Assembly: GCA_946555465.1 (NCBI GenBank)
Contig: CAMNST010000001.1
Location: forward strand, 248,001-312,000
Direction of reading: 5' to 3'
Length of the DNA stretch: 64,000 bases
Source of the DNA: an uncultured Clostridia bacterium
GTDB taxonomy: Bacteria > Bacillota > Clostridia > Oscillospirales > Acutalibacteraceae
The position numbers and the translations under genes are program-made. The notes below the pieces were generated by a model. That model was not told the origin of the DNA. It searched no databases and was given only the letters and a program-made list of their open reading frames with translations. Shown piece after piece: positions 9,425-18,350 of this stretch. How positions within the stretch are numbered: position 1 is the first letter of the stretch; every line of letters begins with the position of its first letter.

Positions 9425-9568
9425 TTATTTTTTACAGCAAATTATTCCGAGGACTATAACTACAATAGCAAGAATTCTTGTTATCCAAACTGTAGGACAG
9501 CAGCAAGCAACAACACAGCCCGCTCCGAATGCTATCCATAAATAATCTCGTTTGCACATTTTCTTCAT
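9425..9568 (-). CDS. 47-residue cysteine-rich membrane peptide, unknown
   Basis: Not in the ORF track. MKKMCKRDYLWIAFGAGCVV is followed by ACCCPTVWIT, a hydrophobic helix RILAIVVIVLGI and the tail ICCKK. Seven of the 47 residues are cysteine. GAGGTG lies eight bases before the ATG. The stop is 20 bases ahead of the spoVM start, so the two are almost certainly co-transcribed. One or two membrane segments are predicted by eye. I do not recognise the family. Co-expression with spoVM hints at a forespore or mother-cell membrane role, which is inference only. Confidence 0.75.
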   Translation of the reverse strand: MKKMCKRDYLWIAFGAGCVVACCCPTVWITRILAIVVIVLGIICCKK

Positions 9569-9572
9569 AGTA

Positions 9573-9650
9573 GTAACACCTCTTTTGCTGTGGGGTGACA
9601 AGACGTGAACCAGATAGCCTTAATCTAAGTTAAGCCTTGTTACCTTATCT
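9573..9650 (-). promoter_or_regulatory. structured 5' leader of the spoVM pair (possible pseudoknot)
   Basis: On the minus strand the gap after thiN can fold in several ways: GGTAACAAG (9636-9644) with CTTGTCACC (9594-9602), one mismatch; AGATA (9646-9650) with TATCT (9612-9616), interleaved to form a pseudoknot; and an inner hairpin GCTTAA/TTAAGGC. GTAACA of the first arm can also pair with TGTTAC, which directly follows the GAGG Shine-Dalgarno site of the 47-residue gene. I match no known riboswitch class. Confidence 0.4.
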
Positions 9651-9673
9651 ATTACATACTATGACAGAAAAAA

Positions 9674-10306
9674 TTAATCGTTACTGAAAAATAAAAATAA
9701 TTTTCCTTTTTTTACCGAGACGGTAACCATTGCATCATCTTTAAATTCATTGCTTTGCGCCAACTGATCTGACGGGAGCAACTCAACATTGTTTAATTCA
9801 TATTCTGCACCTTTTATTGAAACACCGCTGCACTTTTCAAAGAGAGCATATAATGAAAAATATTTATAATCATCTTTATAAAAAGAATATTCACCGTCTA
9901 TTATGGTTACTTTATTATTCCGGTTTACAAGAAAGCAGTTGATATTTCTGTTTCTGCAATAATTTATGCATAAAAGATTGTTATATGTGTGATCAAGCCT
10001 TGAGCCTATTCCACCGAGAATTACGATATCATTATAACCCCTGGCAGCGGCCTCCTGAACACAGTGAAAAGTATCGGTATAATCTTTTCGCGGATTCAAA
10101 GTAATTACATTATAATTTTTATCCGGAAAATCAGAAGAATCAAAATCACCTATTATTAAGTCGGGAGTAAAACCTGCTCTTTCACACTTTTTATATCCGC
10201 TATCGGCACAGATAATATATCGGCCGTTTAAATACTTATTATAATATGCCAGATTATCTTCGGGTGCTCCCGAAATAACGGCACATTTTTTTATTTCAAT
10301 TCCCAT
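9674..10306 (-). CDS. thiN: thiamine diphosphokinase
   Basis: Transfers pyrophosphate from ATP to thiamine to form thiamine diphosphate. The 210-residue length fits the bacterial family. The motif IIGDFDSSD near residue 50 is the conserved acidic metal/ATP site, and DYTDTFHCVQEA and GGIGSRLDHTYNNL are the usual following motifs. The ATG lies inside the end of rsgA (16-base overlap), so they are translationally coupled. In Bacillus rpe sits between rsgA and thiN; it is absent here. Confidence 0.95.
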   Translation of the reverse strand: MGIEIKKCAVISGAPEDNLAYYNKYLNGRYIICADSGYKKCERAGFTPDLIIGDFDSSDFPDKNYNVITLNPRKDYTDTFHCVQEAAARGYNDIVILGGIGSRLDHTYNNLLCINYCRNRNINCFLVNRNNKVTIIDGEYSFYKDDYKYFSLYALFEKCSGVSIKGAEYELNNVELLPSDQLAQSNEFKDDAMVTVSVKKGKLFLFFSND

Positions 10307-11175
10307 TCTTTTATATCCTTAACCTCGTTATAAAGACTTACATAACTGTTATGACGTTCTTCAGATATCTCGCCATCTTCAACGGCTTTGACAACGGCGC
10401 ATCCTTTATCGGCCACATGCGAACAGTTTGTCAGAAATTTGCATTCACCGATATAGGGTCTGAACTCTCTGAAACAAAACGGCAAATCATCTTTTAAAAT
10501 TTTTTCGCATCTTTCAAAATCTATAGAGGAAAAACCGGGAGTATCGGCAACATATCCGCCGCAGACTTTATAGAGTTCACAGTGCCTTGTTGTGTGTTTG
10601 CCCCTGCCGAGTTTTTTACTTGTCTCGCCTGTTGCAAGCGAAAGCGAATGATCAATACAATTAAGCAGGGATGATTTGCCTACACCTGTATTACCCGTAA
10701 AAGCACAGGTTTTTCCGGAAATAAGTGATTTAATTTCATCACTGCCGTCGCCTGTTTTATTGTTACACATAATAACCCTGAAACCGGCCTTTTCATACAG
10801 TTTTTTATATTTTTCTGCACTGCTGTCAAGGTCAATTTTTGTAAACACAATTACAGGCTCAATATCTTTGTACTCGGCAATGGCAATCAATCTGTCTAAA
10901 ACAGAAGTGTTTACTGAAGGATCAACAACAGATGAAACAATAAACAACAAATCTATATTGGAAAGCGGCGGTCTGACAAGTTCATTTTTTCTCGGTTTAA
11001 TCAAATCAATAGTATTTTCGCCGTTCTCATTAACAGTTATTGAAACATCATCGCCAACAAGCGGTGTTATTTTTTGCTTTCTAAAAAGACCGCGTGCCTT
11101 GCATTCATATATAGTTTCAGCGGTCTCTACATAGTAGAAACCGCCAATACCTTTAATTAATTTTCCGTCTGTCAT
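10291..11175 (-). CDS. rsgA: ribosome small-subunit-dependent GTPase RsgA
   Basis: A circularly permuted GTPase that helps mature the 30S subunit. An N-terminal OB fold is followed by the permuted G domain: TKID (G4) near residue 117 precedes the Walker A GNTGVGKSS near 165, then DTPGF (G3). The C-terminal zinc domain is recognisable as CKFLTNCSH and a third cysteine in KGCAV. The length of 294 residues is standard. It lies between prkC and thiN, as in Bacillus. PrkC phosphorylates RsgA in B. subtilis, so the neighbourhood may be functional. Confidence 0.96.
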   Translation of the reverse strand: MTDGKLIKGIGGFYYVETAETIYECKARGLFRKQKITPLVGDDVSITVNENGENTIDLIKPRKNELVRPPLSNIDLLFIVSSVVDPSVNTSVLDRLIAIAEYKDIEPVIVFTKIDLDSSAEKYKKLYEKAGFRVIMCNNKTGDGSDEIKSLISGKTCAFTGNTGVGKSSLLNCIDHSLSLATGETSKKLGRGKHTTRHCELYKVCGGYVADTPGFSSIDFERCEKILKDDLPFCFREFRPYIGECKFLTNCSHVADKGCAVVKAVEDGEISEERHNSYVSLYNEVKDIKEWELK

Positions 11176-11183
11176 ATATTACC

Positions 11184-13205
11184 TCAGTTAGTACCTGAAT
11201 TACCAGAATCGGGTTTTGCAGGTGAGTCTGTATTATCGGAAAAACTGCTGAAATCAATCTCAATTTTCTTATCTTTGCTTACATCAACTGTTTTTGTATC
11301 AAATGCACCGGTAGATTTAAGCGATATCTTAATATTGGTACTTTTTCCGCCGGGAATAGTTATTGAAAATTGTTGCTTACTGCCGTCAAGAGTAACCTTG
11401 TCGCTTGAATACTCCTTGTCGTCAAGTTCAACAATTATCACGTCTTCCACTGTATTACCATCCGGATTCTTGCAATTAGGAAGCAAAACGGTTACAGCAA
11501 CATCTTTTTTCTCAGGTTCGGTTGTTGTGGTCTGTCCTGAGGAAATTGTAATTTTTATCTGTGTGTCGGCAACTGCATTTGTTCCTGCCGACGGAGACTG
11601 ACTTAAAACAACTCCCTTTTCAGCGGCACTGGCTTCTGTAATAAAGGTTATATTGCTAAAACCTGTTTTTTCGAGAAATGCCCTTGCCCCTTCCTGTCTT
11701 AAACCAACGACATCAGGTACGGTGATATTCTCAACTATTTCGGTAGTAGGTCCGGAACTGATGAAAATTGTTATTTCCGAATCAGAAGAAACTATGCTGC
11801 CCGCCTTAGGATTGGTATAAACAATTTTTCCTTCTTCAATCGTCTCACTCGAAACTTTTGTCACACTGAATTTATTAAGGCCCTCATTTGAAAGTGCTTT
11901 TTTACCTTTTTCCAAGTCAAGTTCATATACATTCGGAACCGTTATATCATCCATTGAGGCCGAAACAACAAGAGTTACCTGACTGCCTTCAAGAACTTTT
12001 GTGCCTGCCTCGGGTGACTGACGGATAATTATACCGGGTTCGTATTCATTTGTCTTTTCCTGTTCAAGAACAAACTGATAATCATACTGATTTGAACTTA
12101 TGAGTTCATCATATGAATAACCGACAAAGTTATCCAGATTTGAAACATTGGTATTAAATGAACCTGTTATGCCCATAACAAGAAGAACGATGCCGGCAAT
12201 AAGAACAACCAAACCTGTTACTACTGCAGTAATAACTTTTTTCTTATGATTGGGATCATAGTATTCATCTTCATCAACATAATCATCCGAATCGGAAGTT
12301 ACCGTTTTTTCTTCAGCATTAACAACATATTTTGTCGGTTCCTTATCAATAAAATACGAATAGTCAAATACTGTTTTTGGATTTCTGATAACATCTTCAA
12401 CATCAAGCAGCATTTCCGTTGCTGTCTGATATCTGTCTGCGGCATTTTTCTGCATAGCGTGAATACAAATCTGCTCAAGACCGAGAGGAATATCAGGATT
12501 AATTTCGGTTAGTTTTTCAGCATCACTCTGAAGCTGCATAAGCGCAACCGATACTGCACTTTCTGCCTCAAACGGAACTTTGCCCGCAAGCATTTCATAA
12601 AGAACAACGCCAACTGAATATATATCTGCTCTTTCATCGGTAAATTCACCTTTTGCCTGCTCAGGGCTGATATAATGAACAGAACCGATAGCCGTATCTG
12701 TTAACGTTTTGGTATCACTTCTCGAAAATCTGGCAATGCCAAAATCGGCAACTTTAATATCACCGTTTGAGAGAAGAATTATATTCTGGGGTTTTATATC
12801 ACGGTGAACAATGCCTTTATCGTGTGCATGCTGAAGTGCTTTAAGTATCTGAGTTGTAAAAAAGAGTGCGTCATTCCATGTTATTGCACGCTGTTTCTGT
12901 ATATATTCTTTAAGAGTTATTCCGTCAACATACTCCATTACAATATACTGAAGTTTTTCACCAAAACTGACATCATAAACCTTAACAATATTGGGATGGG
13001 AAAGAAGAGCAATCGCTTTGCTTTCATTTTTAAATCTGCGTACAAATTCATCATTTGACAGAAATTCGTCTTTCAGTATTTTTACAGCAACAATTCTGTC
13101 ATCAACATTGTCGTAAGCCTTATATACAACAGACATTCCGCCAACGCCGACTATTTCCTGAATCTCATATCTGCCATCAAGACGCTTTCCAACATAATTA
13201 TCCAT
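11184..13205 (-). CDS. prkC: Ser/Thr protein kinase PrkC with PASTA domains
   Basis: A membrane receptor kinase for peptidoglycan fragments, linked to growth control and spore germination in Bacillus. The cytosolic Hanks-type kinase domain shows GVGGMSVVYKAY (P-loop), HRDIKPQN (catalytic loop) and ADFGIARF (activation loop). One membrane helix near residue 335 is followed by three PASTA repeats, each with a VP-type start, and an extra C-terminal beta domain rich in K, S and D. The track starts at a TTG; the ATG at 13205 (MDNYVGKRLDGRYEI) is more likely, although GGAG then lies 12 bases away. About 673 residues. Confidence 0.95.
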   Translation of the reverse strand: MDNYVGKRLDGRYEIQEIVGVGGMSVVYKAYDNVDDRIVAVKILKDEFLSNDEFVRRFKNESKAIALLSHPNIVKVYDVSFGEKLQYIVMEYVDGITLKEYIQKQRAITWNDALFFTTQILKALQHAHDKGIVHRDIKPQNIILLSNGDIKVADFGIARFSRSDTKTLTDTAIGSVHYISPEQAKGEFTDERADIYSVGVVLYEMLAGKVPFEAESAVSVALMQLQSDAEKLTEINPDIPLGLEQICIHAMQKNAADRYQTATEMLLDVEDVIRNPKTVFDYSYFIDKEPTKYVVNAEEKTVTSDSDDYVDEDEYYDPNHKKKVITAVVTGLVVLIAGIVLLVMGITGSFNTNVSNLDNFVGYSYDELISSNQYDYQFVLEQEKTNEYEPGIIIRQSPEAGTKVLEGSQVTLVVSASMDDITVPNVYELDLEKGKKALSNEGLNKFSVTKVSSETIEEGKIVYTNPKAGSIVSSDSEITIFISSGPTTEIVENITVPDVVGLRQEGARAFLEKTGFSNITFITEASAAEKGVVLSQSPSAGTNAVADTQIKITISSGQTTTTEPEKKDVAVTVLLPNCKNPDGNTVEDVIIVELDDKEYSSDKVTLDGSKQQFSITIPGGKSTNIKISLKSTGAFDTKTVDVSKDKKIEIDFSSFSDNTDSPAKPDSGNSGTN

Positions 13206-13223
13206 ATAAACCAACTACTCCGT

Positions 13224-13952
13224 TTATTTTGATATGATAACAACGGTGATATTATCCCCGCCGCCGTTAAGATTAGCCTTGCTAACAAGACGTTCGGCAA
13301 AAGCATATTCTTTGCCGTCACTCATAATTTCAATCATTTCTTTATCTGTAACATAATTTGAAAGACCGTCAGTGCAAAGAAGCAATATATCATTGTCACT
13401 CAAGTCAATCTGCTCATAATCAATTTCAATGCTTTTATCAACACCGACAGCACGGGTAATTATATTTTTATTCGGGTGATGTTCCGCCTCTTCACTGGTA
13501 ATTTTTCCTTCTGAAAGAAGAACCTGAACCATACTGTGATCAGTTGTTACCTGATGAATATTTCCTTCATTAATAATATAGGCACGGCTGTCACCTACAT
13601 GGGCAATATGCGCCTGATTATCACGAACGATTGCACAAACAACTGTTGTGCCCATACCGCGAAGTTCCGGCTTTGCTTCTGCAAAATCAAAAACTTCAAT
13701 ATTTGCCGCTGTGAGAGATGAATCGAGCATATTTTTAATTGAACTGTCTCGCATTTTTTCGCAGTATGAAGCATTAATTTTATCGCTTATTACTTTTACC
13801 GCAAGGGCAGATGCAATATTTCCTCCGGCTGCACCACCCATGCCGTCACAAACAACAGCCCATACAACTTCGTCAGAAAATTCACCGACTGCATAAGCAT
13901 CCTGATTATTTTCGCGAATTATGCCTTTATCTGTTTTGGCAACAATCTTCAC
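13224..13952 (-). CDS. prpC: PP2C-type Ser/Thr phosphatase PrpC
   Basis: Dephosphorylates PrkC and its targets. PP2C signatures are present: VVCDGMGGAAGG (metal-binding aspartate), AHVGDSRAYI, TDHSMV, and LLCTDGLSN near the C-terminus. The correct start is the GTG at 13952 (VKIVAKTDKGIIREN), preceded by GAGGTGA at five bases; the track's upstream ATG adds 16 residues that belong to the rlmN end. The corrected length of 242 matches the family. It overlaps rlmN by 26 bases and lies just ahead of prkC. Confidence 0.95.
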   Translation of the reverse strand: MKIVAKTDKGIIRENNQDAYAVGEFSDEVVWAVVCDGMGGAAGGNIASALAVKVISDKINASYCEKMRDSSIKNMLDSSLTAANIEVFDFAEAKPELRGMGTTVVCAIVRDNQAHIAHVGDSRAYIINEGNIHQVTTDHSMVQVLLSEGKITSEEAEHHPNKNIITRAVGVDKSIEIDYEQIDLSDNDILLLCTDGLSNYVTDKEMIEIMSDGKEYAFAERLVSKANLNGGGDNITVVIISK

Positions 13953-14988
13953 ATAAATCACCTCGTTTTTTAAGCCGCCTAAGTTGACCGCAGGAAGCAT
14001 TGATATCCGAACCTAAAGTCCTTCTTATTGTAGCATTAATTCCATTTCTTTTCAACACATTCTGAAATTTAAAAATATCAGGCTGAGAAGAACGTTCATT
14101 ATTGCGCTCTTTGACATCGTTTACCGGAATAAGATTGACATGGCAAAGCATACCCTTAAGTTTTTGAGAGAGTTCAAGTGCATCTTTCTCACTGTCATTA
14201 ACACCTTTTATAAGCGTATATTCAAAACTGACTCTTCTGCCTGTTCTTCTGCCATATTCTCTGCACGCTTCAATAAGTTTATCCATATTATACTTATTGT
14301 TGACAGGCATTGTTTTTGAACGAATTTTATCATTAGGCGCATGAAGAGATATTGTAAGAGTAATCTGCAGATTTCTCTCCATAAGTTCATAGATTTTCGG
14401 AACAATTCCACACGTTGAAATTGTAACGTTTCTCATACTGATATTAAGGCCCTTTGAATCATTAACATTTTTAAGAAAGGTCAGAACATTATCAAAATTA
14501 TCAAGCGGTTCTCCTATTCCCATCATTACAATATGAGATATACGAATATTCAAATCTTTTTGAGCCGAATGAATTTGCGACTCAATCTCTCCTGAAGTAA
14601 GATTACGGCAAAAACCGGCAAGAGTTGAGGCACAAAAAGTACATCCCATTTTACACCCAACCTGAGATGAAACACAAATTGTATAACCATATTTGTATTT
14701 CATAACAACAGACTCTATGTATTCACCGTCATTCAGCCTAAAAAGATATTTTACCGTATCATCAATCTCAGATATAAATTTATTTTCTATACTGCAATCT
14801 GAAATATAATATTTCTCAGAAAGAACGTTACGCAGATTTTTACTCAGATTTGTCATTTCTGAAAAATCCGAACAACCGTTTTCGTGAAGCCATTTAAAAA
14901 TCTGACCTGTTCTGAAAGACGGAAGTGAGAGTTCGCTTAATTCTTTATTAAGTTGTTCAAAAGTTAAAGATTTAATATCCGTTTTCAT
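13927..14988 (-). CDS. rlmN: 23S rRNA (A2503-C2)/tRNA methyltransferase RlmN
   Basis: A radical-SAM methyltransferase acting on A2503 of 23S rRNA and A37 of some tRNAs. The iron-sulphur motif is CKMGCTFCAS near residue 115, with GIGEPLDNFDNV downstream. The C-terminal cysteine used for methyl transfer is in NASCGQL. The 353-residue length is typical. Its start overlaps the end of rsmB by 17 bases, consistent with a tightly coupled operon. Confidence 0.96.
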   Translation of the reverse strand: MKTDIKSLTFEQLNKELSELSLPSFRTGQIFKWLHENGCSDFSEMTNLSKNLRNVLSEKYYISDCSIENKFISEIDDTVKYLFRLNDGEYIESVVMKYKYGYTICVSSQVGCKMGCTFCASTLAGFCRNLTSGEIESQIHSAQKDLNIRISHIVMMGIGEPLDNFDNVLTFLKNVNDSKGLNISMRNVTISTCGIVPKIYELMERNLQITLTISLHAPNDKIRSKTMPVNNKYNMDKLIEACREYGRRTGRRVSFEYTLIKGVNDSEKDALELSQKLKGMLCHVNLIPVNDVKERNNERSSQPDIFKFQNVLKRNGINATIRRTLGSDINASCGQLRRLKKRGDLCEDCCQNR

Positions 14989-16219
14989 TTTTTGTCATAA
15001 CTGCATAATAAAATCCGTCACCACCGTTTTCTGACGGGAATACAGTTTTTTCTTCTTTCAAAATAAAATCTTTGTTTTCATTCAAAAATGCTTTTACAAC
15101 ATTTTCATTTTCTTTTTTATTCAGCGTACACGTTGAATATACAATAGTTCCGCCTTTTTTTAGATACTTTGACGATGTAGTTAAAATATTCAACTGAATT
15201 TCAGGAAGACTTTTGACTGAATCAAGTTCCTTATATCTTATTTCCGGCTTTCTTCGTATTATACCAAAGCCTGAACAAACAACATCACAAAGTATTTTAT
15301 CAGCACAGACGATATTTTCATTATAAACACAAGCATCATTAACTTTAGTTTTTATTATGTCGATACCTAATCTTTCAGCACCTTCATTAATCAGATTAAG
15401 TCTCTGCTCATATAGGTCAAAACAATATATTGTTCCGCTGTTTTTCATATCCTGTGCAATACCAAAGGCTTTTCCTCCCGGTGCGGAACACATATCGAGA
15501 ACGGTTTCACCGGGTTTGGCATTAAGCGCTTTTGCACATTCATAACTTGATAAATCTTCAATATAAAAAAGACCGTTTTTAAAAGCCTTTGATTTTTTTA
15601 AATCAAAACGTGATTTTATGGAAACGGTATGATTGCATACTTCACCGTATATATCATCACACATCAATTCGTAAAGAAGTTCTTCTTCATCAAGATAAAG
15701 TCTGTTTGCAACAGCAAAAACAGGCGGTCTGCCGTTTACACACGGCAAAAATGCTTCCACATTTTCTTTTCCGTACTGCTTAATCCACATATTGATAAGA
15801 TTACGGGGCACGGAATACTTTATATGTAAATCGTCTGGGATTTCCCTGTCTTCGTCAATTTTATGTAAAACAGCATTTATTAACTTGGTGTAATAATTCT
15901 GTTTGATTTCTTTAGCAAGTTTAACGCTTTCGTTTATGGCGGCTCTTGCAGGAATTTTATCCATATATAAGAGTTGATAAGCACCAAGCCTTAAGATAAC
16001 TCTTATTTTGGGTTTCAGACGCATATCACCGATATATTTATCAATAAAATAATCAAGTGTTATGCATCTTTCACAAACACCATATACAAGAGCGGATATA
16101 AACGCTTTATCTTCAGTTATATTTTCTATGGCACTGTCTAAAACAATATTGGAATAAGAACCTTCATAAAATATTTTATAAAGTGTTTCAAATGCAATTA
16201 GCCGTGAATTTTTAATCAA
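14972..16219 (-). CDS. rsmB: 16S rRNA (C967-C5)-methyltransferase RsmB
   Basis: Methylates C967 of 16S rRNA. It has an N-terminal NusB-like RNA-binding domain (LRLGAYQLLYMDKIPARAA) and a C-terminal Rossmann methyltransferase domain with DMCSAPGGKAF (SAM site) and CDVVCSGFG plus YSTCTLN, which carry the two catalytic cysteines. The usual PCSG motif reads VCSG here, a conservative variation. Length 415 residues. It overlaps rlmN and, by four bases, the YugP-like gene upstream. Confidence 0.95.
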   Translation of the reverse strand: MIKNSRLIAFETLYKIFYEGSYSNIVLDSAIENITEDKAFISALVYGVCERCITLDYFIDKYIGDMRLKPKIRVILRLGAYQLLYMDKIPARAAINESVKLAKEIKQNYYTKLINAVLHKIDEDREIPDDLHIKYSVPRNLINMWIKQYGKENVEAFLPCVNGRPPVFAVANRLYLDEEELLYELMCDDIYGEVCNHTVSIKSRFDLKKSKAFKNGLFYIEDLSSYECAKALNAKPGETVLDMCSAPGGKAFGIAQDMKNSGTIYCFDLYEQRLNLINEGAERLGIDIIKTKVNDACVYNENIVCADKILCDVVCSGFGIIRRKPEIRYKELDSVKSLPEIQLNILTTSSKYLKKGGTIVYSTCTLNKKENENVVKAFLNENKDFILKEEKTVFPSENGGDGFYYAVMTKNENGY

Positions 16220-16911
16220 CGTCTGTTACCTCTTCCTAAAATGAGAAACAATCTGAGCAGTGTTGCAAGTGCAGAAGCAAGAGCAGCAACATATGTCAGT
16301 GCAGCAGCAGTCAGCACTTTTTTTGCACCGGTATATTCATAACCATCAAGAAAAGCATTTGATTCTATCGTAGCAAGCGCTCTTTTTGATGCATTAAACT
16401 CAACAGGCAGCGTAATAAACTGAAAAAGAGCAACTGCACCGTAAAGAATAAGTCCTGCATAAATGAGCGGATCACTGTAAATAAACATTCCGATAAGAGC
16501 CAATGGTATTCCGAGATAAGAACCGATTCTTGTAACAGGTATAATTGCATTTCTTATCTTCAAAGCGGCATAACCCTGCGCGTGCTGGCAGGCGTGACCT
16601 GCTTCGTGACATGCAACACCGATTGCCGCAACACTTTTTGAATTAAATACATCTTTTGAAAGACATATCTCTTTTGCTCTCGGATCATAATAATCTGTTA
16701 AGGTTCCGCCTATCATTTTTATTCTGACGTCAGTTATTCCATTTAACTGCAAAAGTCTGTAAGCGGCATCTGCACCGGTCATACCGCGTCTGTTTACAAC
16801 TGCGGAATATTTATTAAAAGCATTTTTAACTTTAATCTGACAAATAATTGAAAATATAAACACGGGAATCATAATAAAACCCGTCATATAATACGCAAAA
16901 TAATTTCCCAT
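16216..16911 (-). CDS. YugP-like membrane zinc metallopeptidase
   Basis: A 231-residue membrane protein of the YugP family of neutral zinc peptidases. The zinc site HEAGH lies in GVACHEAGHACQHAQGY near residue 97. An N-terminal helix and several C-terminal helices anchor it, placing the active site at the membrane. The physiological substrate is unknown in the family. Its insertion between fmt and rsmB is common in Clostridia but not Bacillus. The stop overlaps the rsmB start by four bases. Confidence 0.88.
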   Translation of the reverse strand: MGNYFAYYMTGFIMIPVFIFSIICQIKVKNAFNKYSAVVNRRGMTGADAAYRLLQLNGITDVRIKMIGGTLTDYYDPRAKEICLSKDVFNSKSVAAIGVACHEAGHACQHAQGYAALKIRNAIIPVTRIGSYLGIPLALIGMFIYSDPLIYAGLILYGAVALFQFITLPVEFNASKRALATIESNAFLDGYEYTGAKKVLTAAALTYVAALASALATLLRLFLILGRGNRR

Positions 16912-16938
16912 AACTGCTTCAACCTTTTGATTAACAAT

Positions 16939-17868
16939 TTAAATTCCTATAATTGTACCGATTTCAATTTGGTTTCCGAGCAAAAAGGATTTTACATCCA
17001 TTTTCTTTTTGCCCTCCATCTGCAGTTCAAGAATATCAACACATTTTCCGTCACTGCAGCAAACACTCAGAACATTCTTATTATCAACTACTTGACCTGG
17101 TTTAATACCGGATTTATCAGATAAAACAGTTTTATGAATTTTAACATTTTTTCCATTAATTCTTGTTAATGCACATGGCCATGTCTGAAGCCCTCTCACA
17201 AGATTATGAACCGATTCAGCAGATTGATTCCAGTCAATGGGCGACAATTCTTTGGTTATTTTTTTTGCATAACCAAAATCACCATCCGGCTGTGCAACCG
17301 GATTTAAATTATCATGTTCAATATCTTCAAGCGTTTTTAAAAGTGCATCGGCACCAATGTACGAAAGTCTTTCAAACAACTGTTCCGATGTTTCTTCAAA
17401 AGGAATTTCTGTCTTTTCAATTCTGAGTATATCTCCGGTATCCACACCTTCATTCATTTGCTGAATTGTAACGCCTGTCTCCTTATCTCCGTTTATAACC
17501 GCCCACTGAATGGGGGCAGCACCCCTATATTTCGGAAGAATTGACGCATGAACATTAATGCAGCCGTATTTTGCAGCATTAAGTATCTGCACGGGTAAAA
17601 TTTTGCCATACGCAACAACGACAATAATATCTGCATTCATACCTTTTATCAGTTCAATCGTTTCATCATTTCTGAGAGACTGCGGCTGAAAAACAGGTAT
17701 ATTACTCTGAAGCGCACATTCTTTCACCGGGGGCGGAGTTAATTTCTGCTTTCTTCCTACCGGCTTATCAGGCTGAGAAAAAACAGCAGCAATTTCATAC
17801 TTATTTTCAATTAATTTTTCAAGACAGGGCACCGCGAAATCAGGTGTACCCATAAAAATTACTTTCAT
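16939..17868 (-). CDS. fmt: methionyl-tRNA formyltransferase
   Basis: Formylates initiator Met-tRNA. The N-terminal formyltransferase domain shows VIFMGTPDFAVP, and the folate-site motif NVHASILPKYRGAAPIQWA carries the catalytic N-H-D set with D in NEGVDTGDIL. The C-terminal OB-like domain follows. The ATG at 17868 is preferred to the track's TTG because GAGTGAG sits just upstream. Its start lies 12 bases beyond def's stop, so the two enzymes of the formyl cycle are coupled. Confidence 0.97.
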   Translation of the reverse strand: MKVIFMGTPDFAVPCLEKLIENKYEIAAVFSQPDKPVGRKQKLTPPPVKECALQSNIPVFQPQSLRNDETIELIKGMNADIIVVVAYGKILPVQILNAAKYGCINVHASILPKYRGAAPIQWAVINGDKETGVTIQQMNEGVDTGDILRIEKTEIPFEETSEQLFERLSYIGADALLKTLEDIEHDNLNPVAQPDGDFGYAKKITKELSPIDWNQSAESVHNLVRGLQTWPCALTRINGKNVKIHKTVLSDKSGIKPGQVVDNKNVLSVCCSDGKCVDILELQMEGKKKMDVKSFLLGNQIEIGTIIGI

Positions 17869-17879
17869 ATATTGCTCAC

Positions 17880-18338
17880 TCAACTTTGTAATGTTTCACC
17901 CTCAACAATATGCGAGGTGAATAAAATTCCATCAAGATGGTCAATTTCATGGCAAAAGGCTTTTGCTTTTAAATCTTCACCTGTAAATACCTGCCATTTG
18001 CCGTTTCTGTCCTGTGCTTTTACCTGCACTCTCTGAGGTCTCTTTGTATTGGCCCATTTACCCGGCAAAGACAAACATCCCTCCTGAGAAATCTGTTCAC
18101 CCTCTGCCATTGTTATTTCAGGATTTACAAGTTCAATAGGTCCCTCACCAATATCAATAACAACAACGCGTTTTAATATACCAACCTGCACAGCGGCAAG
18201 ACCGACGCCGTTGCCGTTATACATGGTTTCTTTCATATCATCAATGAGAGTTGCAAGTTTATCATCAAATTTTTCAACTACTCTGCTCTTTTTATTAAGT
18301 ATCGGATCTCCTAACTTAACAATATTTCTCAATGCCAT
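17880..18338 (-). CDS. def: peptide deformylase
   Basis: Removes the formyl group from nascent proteins. All three motifs are present: [18 protein letters not shown] and HEIDHLDG, with the cysteine and two histidines that bind the metal. AGGAGA stands nine bases ahead of the ATG at 18338 ([14 protein letters not shown]), preferred over the upstream GTG in the track. 152 residues, the usual short Firmicutes form. Confidence 0.97.
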   Translation of the reverse strand: MALRNIVKLGDPILNKKSRVVEKFDDKLATLIDDMKETMYNGNGVGLAAVQVGILKRVVVIDIGEGPIELVNPEITMAEGEQISQEGCLSLPGKWANTKRPQRVQVKAQDRNGKWQVFTGEDLKAKAFCHEIDHLDGILFTSHIVEGETLQS

Positions 18339-18350
18339 TTGCACATTCTC

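Noticed and set aside
9651-9676. CATAGTATG as a sigma-E or sigma-K -10 box for the spoVM leader
   Set aside because: The match to either sporulation consensus is partial and the -35 region is unconvincing.
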